This document shows, in pieces, positions 1 through 7,389 of a DNA stretch of 15,647 nucleotides. A program made the position numbers and the translations under genes. Numbering within the stretch: the first letter of the stretch is position 1; the number at the start of each line of letters is the position of its first letter. Source of the DNA: JAYQUR01 sp038133505 (GTDB lineage: Bacteria; Pseudomonadota; Alphaproteobacteria; MPNO01; UBA830); contig JAYPTI010000074.1 in NCBI GenBank assembly GCA_038133505.1, positions 1 to 15,647 of the forward strand, read 5' to 3'. The notes under the pieces were generated by a model. That model saw only the letters and a program-made list of their open reading frames with translations. It did not search any database and was not told the origin of the DNA.

Positions 1-678
1 GATGCGTACGGCTCGATGGAGCTCAGCCGGCGCGCCGCGCTGTGGGCCGTGCGCGCCCTGCCGCCGGCGCCGCTGCCGCTGTTCGAGGCGGGCGAGAACC
101 GCCCCGATCCCGAGGTGACGCTGCCCGAGATGGCCGCCGGCGAGGAGGTGACGCACGATTACGCGGCGCTGCGCCTGTCGCTCAAGACGCATCCGCTGGC
201 ACTGCTCCGGGACGAGCTCGCCGCAACCGGCACCGTACCGGCCGAGCGGCTGGCGAAAACGAAGGACGGCGCGCGCGTCACCGTCGCCGGGCTCGCGCTG
301 GTCCGCCAGCGGCCCGGCACGGCGAGCGGCGTGATCTTCATCACGCTGGAGGACGAGACCGGCGTCGCCAACCTCGTCGTCTGGCCGAAGACGTTCGAGA
401 AATTCCGCCGCGTCGTCATGGGCGCGCGTCTGATCCGGGTGACCGGCAAGCTGCAGCGCGAGGGGCTCGTCATCCACGTCATCGCCGATGCGATGGAGGA
501 CCTGACGCACCGGCTGCGCGCGCTCGCCGGCCCCGACTTCGAGACCCAAATCCGCCGCAAGGACGCCGACGCCGCTTACGAGAACAATCTCGCCCGCGCC
601 GACGAGGTGAAAAACCCCATCCCCGACGCGCGCCAGATCGCCGCCCGCAAGCTGTTCCCGTCACGCGACTTTCACTGA
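1..678 (+). CDS. dnaE2: Error-prone DNA polymerase DnaE2 (ImuC), C-terminal part, 5' end outside the window
   Basis: The reading frame is open from base 1, so this is the last 225 residues of a protein of normally about 1,050-1,150. It begins in the region after the polymerase core (DAYGSM, then LSRRAALWAVRAL). An OB-fold follows at about local residues 90-165, with the typical strings VTVAGLALVRQRPGTASG, FITLEDETG and NLVVWP. It ends in SRDFH, the characteristic DnaE2 C-terminus, which separates it from replicative DnaE1. In the family this catalytic subunit carries out translesion synthesis with ImuA and ImuB during the SOS response; those partner genes would be expected upstream, outside the window. 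The ATG at base 16 is internal, not the real start. Family assignment is secure; SOS control cannot be seen here because the promoter is absent. Confidence 0.93.
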   Translation, partial: DAYGSMELSRRAALWAVRALPPAPLPLFEAGENRPDPEVTLPEMAAGEEVTHDYAALRLSLKTHPLALLRDELAATGTVPAERLAKTKDGARVTVAGLALVRQRPGTASGVIFITLEDETGVANLVVWPKTFEKFRRVVMGARLIRVTGKLQREGLVIHVIADAMEDLTHRLRALAGPDFETQIRRKDADAAYENNLARADEVKNPIPDARQIAARKLFPSRDFH

Positions 679-701
679 GCCGGCCGAGCCGGACCGGTTT
701 T
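679..701 (+). terminator. Possible weak terminator between convergent dnaE2 and the interrupted peroxidase-like gene
   Basis: Directly after the dnaE2 stop, CCGGC (680-684) and GCCGG (688-692) can form a 5-bp stem with a 3-base CGA loop, followed a few bases later by TTTT (698-701). The stem is short and the T run is only four bases and not immediately adjacent, so it may be weak or not a terminator at all. It overlaps the last codon of the convergent gene. Confidence 0.3.
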
Positions 702-1305
702 ACACCGTCGGCGGAGGCCGGTTCTTGGGCCCGCTGATGTCGGCAAAACCCTTCGCCACCATCTCGTCGTAGTAGGCCTTGTAGCCGCCCGCCATTTTCT
801 CAGGAGCGCCGCGCTCGCGGAAGAACGCCTCGTCCCACTTCCTGTCGATCCCGTGGCCGAGGATCATCCGGTTGAACCAGTTCCAGCTCGTGCAGACCGT
901 GATCGCGATCGTCAGGTCCTCTTCGGATCAGCCCGCCCGGTAGCAGGCCTTCGCGTCCTCGTCGGTCATGCGGTCGGGCGTGAGCGTCAGCTTGCGGACG
1001 TATTTCAGGACCGGCTTGAGCCTCTCGTCGACGGGGGCCGTGTCAATGTCGTCGACGAGCTTCGGGAACAGCTCCTCGTCGACGCCGAGCGCCATGCAGA
1101 CGTTCTTGCGCGCGCCGTAGCAGAAATCGCAGGCGTTCAGGAGCGAACAGAACGCGGCGATGATCTCCTTCTCCTCGTGGCTCGGCCCTGCCTCGTAGTT
1201 CATGAGCCGGTGGATGAATTCCATGTAGGGCTCGAAAAGGTCCCACTTCGACATCTGCAGTTGCGACATCGAGATGATGCCCTCGTAGCTCGGAAAGAAG
1301 GTCAC
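700..1305 (-). pseudogene. AhpD-like / carboxymuconolactone decarboxylase family peroxidase-related gene, interrupted by an in-frame TGA
   Basis: A GTG start at 1305 is supported by AAGGAG eight bases upstream. The first 125 residues contain the AhpD-fold active-site pattern: EEKEIIAAF, then CDFCYGARK with the CxxC redox pair (about residues 58-61). In this family the pair reduces peroxides or serves related chemistry. The frame hits TGA at 928-930, yet continues in the same frame for 75 more residues (SEEDLTIAITVCTSWNWFNR, then a GHGID motif) to a TAA at 700-702. That downstream part is the normal C-terminal helix region of the family. The interrupted position follows RAG, where Trp is common in relatives, so TGG to TGA is the simplest change. 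The result is either a 125-residue truncated protein, a recent pseudogene, or a sequencing error. It lies 27 bases behind the FAD monooxygenase gene, probably in one operon. Confidence 0.8.
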
Positions 1306-1332
1306 GGGGCGTTCTCCTTGCGGTGAGTGGAA

Positions 1333-2565
1333 TCAGCCGTACAGGCGGTGCCAGACGGCCGGCGTATAGACGTCGTCGGGCAGCTCGTCCGGACCGCGGA
1401 GAGGCACCTGGAACGGAAGGGCGAGGCTCGGGTCGCGGCCGATGCGCTCCAGCGCGATCCGGCGGCGTTCGCGCGCCTCGTCGGTATATTCGCAGCGAAA
1501 CCGCGAGAACTCTCGCGCGGAAACCCGCAGCCGGCGCAGCCGCTCCCGCCGCTCGGCGACATAGGGTTCGAAGATTTCTGGCGTCCAGGCGGGATTGCCC
1601 GCCAGCGCCTCCGAGACGAGCCGGACGTCGCGCAGCGCGATCGACAGGCCCTGGCCGATCGTCGGGTCGTTGTGGCCGGCCGCGTCGCCGATCAGAACGA
1701 CGCCGGGAGCGACCGGCCGGTCGACCCAGCTATCGGCGTTGGGATAGCCCTGACACGGCCCGGCGGGCCGGGCGTTGGCGATGATCTCGCTATCGGGGAT
1801 GGACGCGAGGCGGAAGGCCGCGAGGAAGTTTTTCGCGCCGTCCGGCCCAGCGAACTCGCGTCTCCGGGCGGCGGAATAGGCGTAGTAGAGCCGGTAGCGG
1901 CCGTGCCCTTGCGGAAAGATGTAATAGTTGCCGTTTCCCTCGTTGCCGATGGCGTAATAGTCGTCGGCCCAGCCGTCGGCGCCTTCGATCAGAAGACCGC
2001 CGAAAATGTGGTGCAGCGGGTCGGTTTCGACGCGGACGCCGATCTGGCGCGCGACGGCGGAGCCCCGCCCGTCGGCGCCGATCACGAGACGCGGCCGTAT
2101 CTCGCGGGTCGCGCCCCGAAGGCGGTAGCGGACGACGGGCCGCGCCCCGGGCTCGACCTCGACTCGCGTCACGCCGCGCAGCAATTCCGCCCCGGCCGCC
2201 TCGGCCGCGTCGTCGAACGCCTGGCAGATCTTCGGATGCGCGAGCTTGAGCGCGCCACCGACGCCGTCGAACATCGTCGTGAGGTCGATCGGACGCGATA
2301 GCGCGACCGCCGGATCGAGGTCTTCGCCGAATACGACGAGACGCGGCACCAAATGGCCGCCGGCGCCGATCAGAATGTCGACAAGCCCCAGCCGTCGCGC
2401 TTCCTCGACTCCCCAGGGGGTAATCGATTCGCCGCGCACGCGGTCGACATGGGCTTCGCTTTTCTCCAGCAGGCGCACGGAAAGACCGCGCCGCGCCAGC
2501 ACGATACCCATCGCAGCGCCGGCCGCGCCGGCACCCACGATCGCGACATCAGGTGACGACTCCAT
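1333..2565 (-). CDS. FAD-dependent monooxygenase (group A flavoprotein hydroxylase-like)
   Basis: The 410-residue protein has the three flavin signatures in order: GAGAAG at residues 11-16 (Rossmann ADP binding, ending in an acidic LEKSE turn), a DG motif in IGADGRGSAV at about 162-170, and the GD motif in LIGDAAGHNDPTIGQG at about 291-306 that contacts the FAD ribityl chain. Such enzymes normally hydroxylate aromatic or related substrates with NAD(P)H and O2. Related flavoproteins of this superfamily also include reductases and halogenases, so the substrate is not assignable. I chose ATG 2565 over the upstream GTG 2625 because GAGGGG lies in front of it and the Rossmann fold starts five residues in. 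The gene is followed after 27 bases by the interrupted CxxC gene and preceded by a VOC gene on the same strand 156 bases away. No membrane segment is evident. Confidence 0.85.
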   Translation of the reverse strand: MESSPDVAIVGAGAAGAAMGIVLARRGLSVRLLEKSEAHVDRVRGESITPWGVEEARRLGLVDILIGAGGHLVPRLVVFGEDLDPAVALSRPIDLTTMFDGVGGALKLAHPKICQAFDDAAEAAGAELLRGVTRVEVEPGARPVVRYRLRGATREIRPRLVIGADGRGSAVARQIGVRVETDPLHHIFGGLLIEGADGWADDYYAIGNEGNGNYYIFPQGHGRYRLYYAYSAARRREFAGPDGAKNFLAAFRLASIPDSEIIANARPAGPCQGYPNADSWVDRPVAPGVVLIGDAAGHNDPTIGQGLSIALRDVRLVSEALAGNPAWTPEIFEPYVAERRERLRRLRVSAREFSRFRCEYTDEARERRRIALERIGRDPSLALPFQVPLRGPDELPDDVYTPAVWHRLYG

Positions 2566-2721
2566 GTTTCCCCTCGTCCGGCTTTTCCTACGCGACGCGT
2601 TTCCAGTATCCGGCAATTGTCGCACCGCGCCGGGCCCACTCGGCGGCGCATGGCGAACCGCTGCGACGCCTCGCCGCTTCCGGTCGCGGTTGCCGTCGTC
2701 GGCGCGGGCCTGCGGCGCGTC

Positions 2722-3165
2722 TCAGAAACCCAGCCCGGGCACGTTGATCCGCTCGAACTTGCCCGGATCGACGCCTTCCTTCTCGACGTCGAACTGAAGC
2801 TCGACCTGAACCCCGTTAGGATCGAGGAAGAACATCTGGATCACCTTGTCGCCGGCGGCGAGCCGTTTGGCGTAGTCGATCCTGTTGTCGGCGAGCGTCT
2901 TCTCGAACGACGGAATGTCCTCGGCCCACAGCCCGATATGATCGAGCCCGTTGCCGGTACCTTCCGAAACGGTGCGCGGGTCGCCCTCCGGATCGGACAG
3001 CGACAGATGGACGATCGGCACGTCGCCGCAATACATCCAGTAGCCGTGGCTCGCAAACGGGGGACGCCAGCCGACCGAGAGACCCACGATGTCCTGGTAG
3101 AAATCCTTGGTTTCCTCCATCAGCATCGTCCGGATGTTGATGTGGTTCAGTTCGGTTACGGCCAT
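2722..3165 (-). CDS. VOC superfamily protein (glyoxalase / extradiol dioxygenase-like)
   Basis: A 147-residue single-module protein of the vicinal-oxygen-chelate fold. Likely metal ligands are the His in LNHINIR near the N-terminus, the His in LDHIGLW in the second half, and the Glu in GVQVELQF. FFLDPNG before that Glu is a typical VOC turn. Members include glyoxalases, methylmalonyl-CoA epimerases, fosfomycin/bleomycin resistance proteins and ring-cleavage dioxygenases; sequence alone does not choose between them. ATG 3165 is preferred over the upstream codon at 3225 because GGAGG sits seven bases in front and the fold begins immediately. It is divergent from the isochorismatase-like gene and lies upstream of the FAD monooxygenase on the same strand, which fits a small-molecule catabolic or detoxification role (inference). 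Confidence 0.82.
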   Translation of the reverse strand: MAVTELNHINIRTMLMEETKDFYQDIVGLSVGWRPPFASHGYWMYCGDVPIVHLSLSDPEGDPRTVSEGTGNGLDHIGLWAEDIPSFEKTLADNRIDYAKRLAAGDKVIQMFFLDPNGVQVELQFDVEKEGVDPGKFERINVPGLGF

Positions 3166-3273
3166 GCGGTCCTCCGTTCGCCGCCGCGCGCGCATCATCG
3201 AAGATTGCGGAGCGGCGGATTGCATTCTACGCTTCAGTCAATTCTGAACCGTGCAAAATATCGAGGCAAGACG
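3166..3273. promoter_or_regulatory. Divergent intergenic region with a short inverted repeat
   Basis: This 108-base spacer must hold the start signals for both the VOC gene (-) and the hydrolase gene (+). It contains a perfect 5-bp inverted repeat, TTCAG-N6-CTGAA (3233-3248), in a stretch noticeably richer in A/T than the surroundings. A candidate plus-strand promoter is TTGCGG (3205-3210), 17 bases, TACGCT (3228-3233), which would place the repeat over the transcription start as an operator might be. The promoter match is weak. No regulator gene is adjacent. Confidence 0.35.
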
Positions 3274-4020
3274 ATGGCCGAACGAATCTGGGACGAATTT
3301 CTAACGGAACGCGACAAGGAAGTCTTCGGGACCGCCGGCTACGGCCAGCGAGCGGGTTTCGGGGAGCGGCCGGTGGTGGTCGTCATCGACGTGAACTATC
3401 ACTTCACCGGCGACAAGCGGGAGCCGATCCTGGATTCGATCAAGCGCTGGCCCAATTCCTGCGGCGAGGAGGCATGGGAGGCGCTGCCGCACATCAAGTC
3501 CCTGCTGGATTCGGCCCGCGCGAAGGGCCTGCCGGTGATCTACACGACCGGCGACCTGCGCCCCGACGGCTGGGACCGCGGATCGTGGGCGTGGAAGAAC
3601 AACCGGACCGGCGAGTGGAAGTCGGCGCCCGAGCGCCAGACCAACCTCGACGGCAACGAGATCAACCACGAGATCGCGCCGATGCCGCAGGACATCGTCA
3701 TCAAGAAGCTGAAGCCGAGCGCGTTCCACGGCACGCCGCTGAGTTCGTTCCTGAACAACTTCAAGGCGGATTCGATCATCATGGTGGGCACGACGACCTC
3801 GGGCTGCGTCCGTGCGTCGACCATCGACGCGTTCAGCGAGAACTACCGCGTCACGCTGGCGGAGGAAGGCTGCTTCGACCGCAGCCAGGCGAGCCATGCG
3901 ATCAATCTGTGCGACATGAACGCGAAATATGCCGACGTAGTCTCCACCGACGAGATCGTCGCCCACATCGGAACCCTGCCGGACGGGCTGTTCGACCTGC
4001 CGCCGGGTAACGCGCCCTGA
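3274..4020 (+). CDS. Isochorismatase-family cysteine hydrolase (N-carbamoylsarcosine/maleamate amidase-like)
   Basis: The 248-residue protein carries the full catalytic triad of the cysteine-hydrolase superfamily: Asp39 in VVVVIDVNYHF, a Lys in IKKLKPSAFHG (most likely Lys145), and Cys178 in VGTTTSGCVRAS. The N-terminal extension (WDEFLTERDK, then AGYGQRAGFGERP) and the TTSGC context resemble N-carbamoylsarcosine amidohydrolases and maleamate amidohydrolases more than isochorismatases proper. Such enzymes release ammonia, or CO2 plus ammonia, from small amides in the cytoplasm. ATG 3274 has GAGG nine bases upstream and begins the conserved N-terminus; the long open frame before it is unrelated. 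It ends only six bases from the convergent TauE gene, so the 3' ends of the two transcripts probably overlap. The exact substrate is not determined. Confidence 0.87.
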   Translation: MAERIWDEFLTERDKEVFGTAGYGQRAGFGERPVVVVIDVNYHFTGDKREPILDSIKRWPNSCGEEAWEALPHIKSLLDSARAKGLPVIYTTGDLRPDGWDRGSWAWKNNRTGEWKSAPERQTNLDGNEINHEIAPMPQDIVIKKLKPSAFHGTPLSSFLNNFKADSIIMVGTTTSGCVRASTIDAFSENYRVTLAEEGCFDRSQASHAINLCDMNAKYADVVSTDEIVAHIGTLPDGLFDLPPGNAP

Positions 4021-4026
4021 CTGGCG

Positions 4027-4767
4027 CTACACCACCGCGATAATCAGCGACAGGATCGCGATCCCCCATAGGGTGAGATTGCGGAACTGCGCGTCCGAGG
4101 CGCGCGCGAACAGACGCATCCCGGCCCAGCAGGCGAGCATGAACGGCACGAACAGGATCGCCGCGAGGACGAGCGTCTTGACCGTGATCAGACCGCTGAC
4201 GATGAACGTGATCACGGCGCCGGTCTGCACCATCGCGCCGAAGGCGAGGAAATTCGCGCGCTGCTCTGCCGCCGTGCCCGGTCCGGACAGCAGATAGAGG
4301 AACACCGGCGGGCCGCCCATCGACACCGATCCGGTCACCAGCCCGCCGAGCCCGCCGACGCCGATGCGTACCGGCAACCCGCGCGGCCCGCGGTATCTCC
4401 AGCCCGTCAGAAGCACCAGCGACAGCACGATCGACGTCCCCGCCACGATGCGCCGCATCAAGTCCTCCTCGACGGCCAGCAGGATGTAGGCGCCGAGCGG
4501 CGCCATCGCCATCGACGCGAGACCCACGGGAAGCATCCGTTTCCAGTCCGCGTGCGGCAGCGCGCCCGGCATCACCTGCACGTTGCTGACGAGGTTCAGC
4601 AGGATGATGATCGGCACGCCTTCGCGCGGCCCGATGAGAAGCGCCAGAACCGGCGCCGTGATGAAGTTGGCGCCGGCGCCGCCGTTGAATCCGCGCACCA
4701 GCCCCGACGCGACGAAGGCGCCGATCATCGCCGCGAGGTGCCAATAGGTGATGCCGTCGAGAATCAT
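4027..4767 (-). CDS. TauE/SafE family (DUF81) membrane permease, third of three in tandem
   Basis: A 246-residue integral membrane protein with about seven or eight hydrophobic segments, the normal size for the TauE/SafE family. This family is implicated in export or uptake of sulfite, sulfoacetate and other organic anions. The second repeat motif is clear (GSVSMGGPPVFLYLLSG). The first-half motif is changed to GFNGGAGANFITAPVLAL, whereas its two neighbours have GFSGFG followed by IVPV, so this is the most diverged copy. ATG 4767 opens the protein; I see no good ribosome binding site in the 34 bases after the preceding gene. It is the last gene of the minus-strand operon beginning with the ornithine-cyclodeaminase-like gene. 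Substrate unknown. Confidence 0.88.
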   Translation of the reverse strand: MILDGITYWHLAAMIGAFVASGLVRGFNGGAGANFITAPVLALLIGPREGVPIIILLNLVSNVQVMPGALPHADWKRMLPVGLASMAMAPLGAYILLAVEEDLMRRIVAGTSIVLSLVLLTGWRYRGPRGLPVRIGVGGLGGLVTGSVSMGGPPVFLYLLSGPGTAAEQRANFLAFGAMVQTGAVITFIVSGLITVKTLVLAAILFVPFMLACWAGMRLFARASDAQFRNLTLWGIAILSLIIAVV

Positions 4768-4801
4768 GCCGGCAGCTTAGCGCACGAACCGCCGGAATCC
4801 C

Positions 4802-5542
4802 TCATGCAAGCAGCGTCGCGAAGCCGATCAGCAGCAGGAATATCAGCGCGACGCGGCGAAACCCTTCTTCCGACGCGCGCTTGAACAGGTTCTGGCCGAT
4901 CCACATGCCCGCCATCAAGGTCGGCATGACCGTCGCGCAGATACCGACGATGGGCCACAGGATGAGATCGCCGAGCCAGTACATCACGATCGCGACGAGC
5001 TGTACGAACGTGAAATAGAGGATGATCGCGGCGCGGTTCTGCGCGGCGCTGAACGGCCCGGCCATCAGGAACGTCACGACGGGCGGCCCGCCGATCGTCG
5101 CCGCGCCGGTAATCACGCCGCCGATCGCGCCGACCGCGGCCATGATCCACGCGTTGATCTTTCCGGTGTATCGCCAGCCGCGCAGCATCATGATCGCGAA
5201 GAGAATGATCAGGACGGAAATCGCCTTGCGCAGCAGGTCGGGGTCCTGCGTCACGAGCACCCACGCGCCGACGGGGATCGCGAGGCTGCCGGCAACCGAC
5301 AGCGGAATCACCCTGCCCCATTCGCAATCCCGCAACGCGCCCGGCAGAAGCTGCGCGGTGGTGAGCAGGTGGATCACGACGACCGCGGGCACCGCGAGCT
5401 GCGCGCCGTAGACCGCCGCCATCACCGGCACGATCACGAGCGCGGAGCCGAAACCGGAAAATCCGCGCATGATTCCGGCGACGAACGCCGTGGCGGCCAC
5501 CAGAACCGTCTTGGCGGTCGTTATGTCGGGCCAGTATTCCAC
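4802..5542 (-). CDS. TauE/SafE family (DUF81) membrane permease, second of three in tandem
   Basis: A 246-residue polytopic membrane protein. The duplicated family motif is visible in both halves: GIMRGFSGFGSALVIVPV near residue 25 and GAATIGGPPVVTFLMAG in the middle, followed by NRAAIILYF. The NRAAIILYFxF and GIMRGFSGFGxAL strings recur almost unchanged in the upstream copy, so these two are closer paralogues of one another than of the third. The start is GTG 5542, ten bases after the upstream stop, without a strong ribosome binding site, which suggests translational coupling. The family moves small organic or sulfur-containing anions across the inner membrane; direction and substrate cannot be read from sequence. 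Confidence 0.88.
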   Translation of the reverse strand: MEYWPDITTAKTVLVAATAFVAGIMRGFSGFGSALVIVPVMAAVYGAQLAVPAVVVIHLLTTAQLLPGALRDCEWGRVIPLSVAGSLAIPVGAWVLVTQDPDLLRKAISVLIILFAIMMLRGWRYTGKINAWIMAAVGAIGGVITGAATIGGPPVVTFLMAGPFSAAQNRAAIILYFTFVQLVAIVMYWLGDLILWPIVGICATVMPTLMAGMWIGQNLFKRASEEGFRRVALIFLLLIGFATLLA

Positions 5543-5552
5543 GCCGCCGGCT

Positions 5553-6308
5553 TCACGCGAAAAAGGTGGAAAGGCCGATGGCCAGCAGGAAGGCCAGCGC
5601 CACCTTGCGATAGAGCGCGTCCGAGGCCCTGCCGAACATCCGCTCGCCGATCCAGGTACCGAGCGCGATCGTCGGGATCATGGGAAGCGCGATCCAGAAC
5701 GTCTTCCAGGTCATCATCCCCGTCGCTCCGAAGATCGCCAGCGCCGCGCCCTGCGTGAAGAAGAAATAGAGGATGATCGCGGCCCGGTTCCGCGCCGCAT
5801 TTTCGGGACCCGCCAGCAGGAACATGATCACGGCGGGCCCGCCGGCCGCCGCCGCGCCGGAGATGAATCCGCCGAGCCAGCCGGCGAACGCGCTGACCCA
5901 GGGTCCGACGCTTCCCTTGTAGCGCCAGCCGATCAGCATCAGGACGGCGAAGAAGATCACGCAGCCCGAAATCGCCCGTCGCATGATTTCCTGGTCGACG
6001 ACGACGAGCAGCCACACACCGAGCGGCAAGCCGACCACGCCGCCGATGGAGAGCGGCGTCACGGTCTTCCAGTTCGTGTCCTTCCACGCGCCGGGGACAA
6101 GTTGCAGGCTGGTGACCATCATCACGATCAGGATCGCGGGGATCGCGGCGCGCGGCCCGACGGTCAGCGCGAGAACCGGCACGATGGTCAGCGCGGCGCC
6201 GAAACCGGAAAAGCCCCGCATGATGCCAGCGAAAAACGCCGTCCCCGCAACCAGCAGGGACTCCTGCGTCGTCAGCTCGTAATGGGCCGTCAGCCAGTCG
6301 AGTATCAC
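5553..6308 (-). CDS. TauE/SafE family (DUF81) membrane permease, first of three in tandem
   Basis: A 251-residue integral membrane protein with GIMRGFSGFGAALTIVPVLAL in the first half and GAAAAGGPAVIMFLLAG plus NRAAIILYFFF in the second. The second Pro of the usual IGGPP motif is Ala here. The start is GTG 6308, four bases inside the end of the ornithine-cyclodeaminase-like gene (GTGA overlap), with GGAGA about ten bases upstream. The reading frame is open much further upstream, but that part lies wholly inside the enzyme gene and is Arg-rich nonsense. The overlap makes a functional link between enzyme and permease likely: the permease may import the substrate or export the product (inference). 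Confidence 0.88.
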   Translation of the reverse strand: MILDWLTAHYELTTQESLLVAGTAFFAGIMRGFSGFGAALTIVPVLALTVGPRAAIPAILIVMMVTSLQLVPGAWKDTNWKTVTPLSIGGVVGLPLGVWLLVVVDQEIMRRAISGCVIFFAVLMLIGWRYKGSVGPWVSAFAGWLGGFISGAAAAGGPAVIMFLLAGPENAARNRAAIILYFFFTQGAALAIFGATGMMTWKTFWIALPMIPTIALGTWIGERMFGRASDALYRKVALAFLLAIGLSTFFA

Positions 6309-7360
6309 CCGAGATCTATCTCCGTCCCGCGGCCTTCCTCGACCGCGCGCCGGTAGGCCGTCATGGCGATCGCCATCTCGGACGAACCGGTCCCGTTGTT
6401 GTTCTTGTGATAGGTGATCTGTTCGTCGGAGGTCCGCCCCGGATGCCGGCCGGTCGCGAGATCGCCGAGCTCGTAGACGTCGTCGATCGAGATGATACCG
6501 GCCTGGATCGGCGTCCACAGATCGCCCTGCTCTTCGGAAACCATCGATTCCTTCAGATTGGTGACGATGACGTGGGCGCGCCGGGCCGTGTTGTCGTCGA
6601 TTTCGCGGCGCGGCTTCGGCAGGAACCCGCCCTGCACGAGCTGCTTGTTGCCGCCGATAATCCCCGTGACGTGCTGCCCGGCGGCGAGGCGGTTGCCGTC
6701 GAACAGCTCGACGTTCGTGTTGGTCGCGCACAGGACGACGTCGACGCCGTCGAGAAGCGGATCGGTCGTACCCACCGGCTCGATGTCGATCTCGAATTGC
6801 GGACCCCATTTATCGGCGAACGCCTTGCGCCGCTCCGCATCGCGGCCGTAGACGAAGGCCCGCTTGATCGACGGGCGCTCGGTCTTCAGCGCCCAGAGCT
6901 GGTTCGCCGCCTGGCCGCCGGTCCCGAACAGGCCCACCGTCGCCGCATCGTCGCGTACCATGTGCCGGAAGGCGACGCCGCTCGTGGCGGCCGTGCGGAA
7001 CGCCATCAGGCTGCTGGGGCCGATCGTCTTTTCGTCGATCTCGCCGAACAGGACGGCGAGGAGTTCGCCGGTCGACGAATCGTTCAGAACGTGGACCGGC
7101 GGCGCACGGTGCGCGTACCGCTGGTTGGTGCCTTCCTGCACAACCAGTTCCGCGCGCGCCTGCGCGCCCATGACGCCGAGCGCGTGCACGCCTCCCGGAA
7201 AGTTCGAGACGCGGACGCCGGCAGGCGAGTGGACGCGCCGCCGCGGCGCGTTGATGACGGGGAATTCCGTCGATTCCCGATAGCCCTGCTCGATCGCGTC
7301 GATCGCGTCTTTCATCCCGACGAGACCCTGCAGGTCGTCGGGCTTCAGGATCAGTACCAT
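6305..7360 (-). CDS. Ornithine cyclodeaminase / mu-crystallin family protein
   Basis: The 351-residue length is normal for the family. The NAD(P)-binding Rossmann motif is GLFGTGGQAANQ (residues 143-154). The conserved family string RTAATSGVAFRHM (about 122-134) includes the substrate-carboxylate Arg, and the substrate-side region RRRVHSPAG precedes it. Family members are ornithine or lysine cyclodeaminases, alanine dehydrogenase, ketimine reductases and ectoine-catabolism EutC. Two catalytic positions look altered: Gln67 (in GVMGAQARAEL) stands about where the catalytic Lys normally sits, and Asn238 (in IIGGNKQ) about where the catalytic Asp is expected. This alignment is from memory. True ornithine cyclodeaminase activity is therefore doubtful. 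ATG 7360 has GGGAGGAA about nine bases upstream. It heads an operon with three TauE/SafE permeases. Confidence 0.87.
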   Translation of the reverse strand: MVLILKPDDLQGLVGMKDAIDAIEQGYRESTEFPVINAPRRRVHSPAGVRVSNFPGGVHALGVMGAQARAELVVQEGTNQRYAHRAPPVHVLNDSSTGELLAVLFGEIDEKTIGPSSLMAFRTAATSGVAFRHMVRDDAATVGLFGTGGQAANQLWALKTERPSIKRAFVYGRDAERRKAFADKWGPQFEIDIEPVGTTDPLLDGVDVVLCATNTNVELFDGNRLAAGQHVTGIIGGNKQLVQGGFLPKPRREIDDNTARRAHVIVTNLKESMVSEEQGDLWTPIQAGIISIDDVYELGDLATGRHPGRTSDEQITYHKNNNGTGSSEMAIAMTAYRRAVEEGRGTEIDLG

Positions 7361-7389
7361 TCTCTCGTTCCTCCCGTTTCTCGCGCCCG

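Noticed and set aside
928..930. TGA as selenocysteine in the peroxidase-like gene
   Set aside because: The redox CxxC pair is already complete elsewhere in the protein, the TGA sits at a usual Trp position, and the palindromic bases downstream (around GATCGCGATC) do not form a convincing bacterial SECIS loop by eye.
1327..2301. Plus-strand open frame of 324 codons
   Set aside because: Antisense to the FAD monooxygenase, which has three intact flavin motifs on the minus strand.
2617..3273. In-frame N-terminal extension of the isochorismatase-like gene
   Set aside because: It is antisense to the VOC gene and the family homology begins at the ATG at 3274 with its own ribosome binding site.
6309..6809. 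In-frame N-terminal extension of the first TauE gene
   Set aside because: It lies inside the cyclodeaminase gene and is Arg-rich nonsense; the GTG at 6308 with GGAGA in front is the real start.
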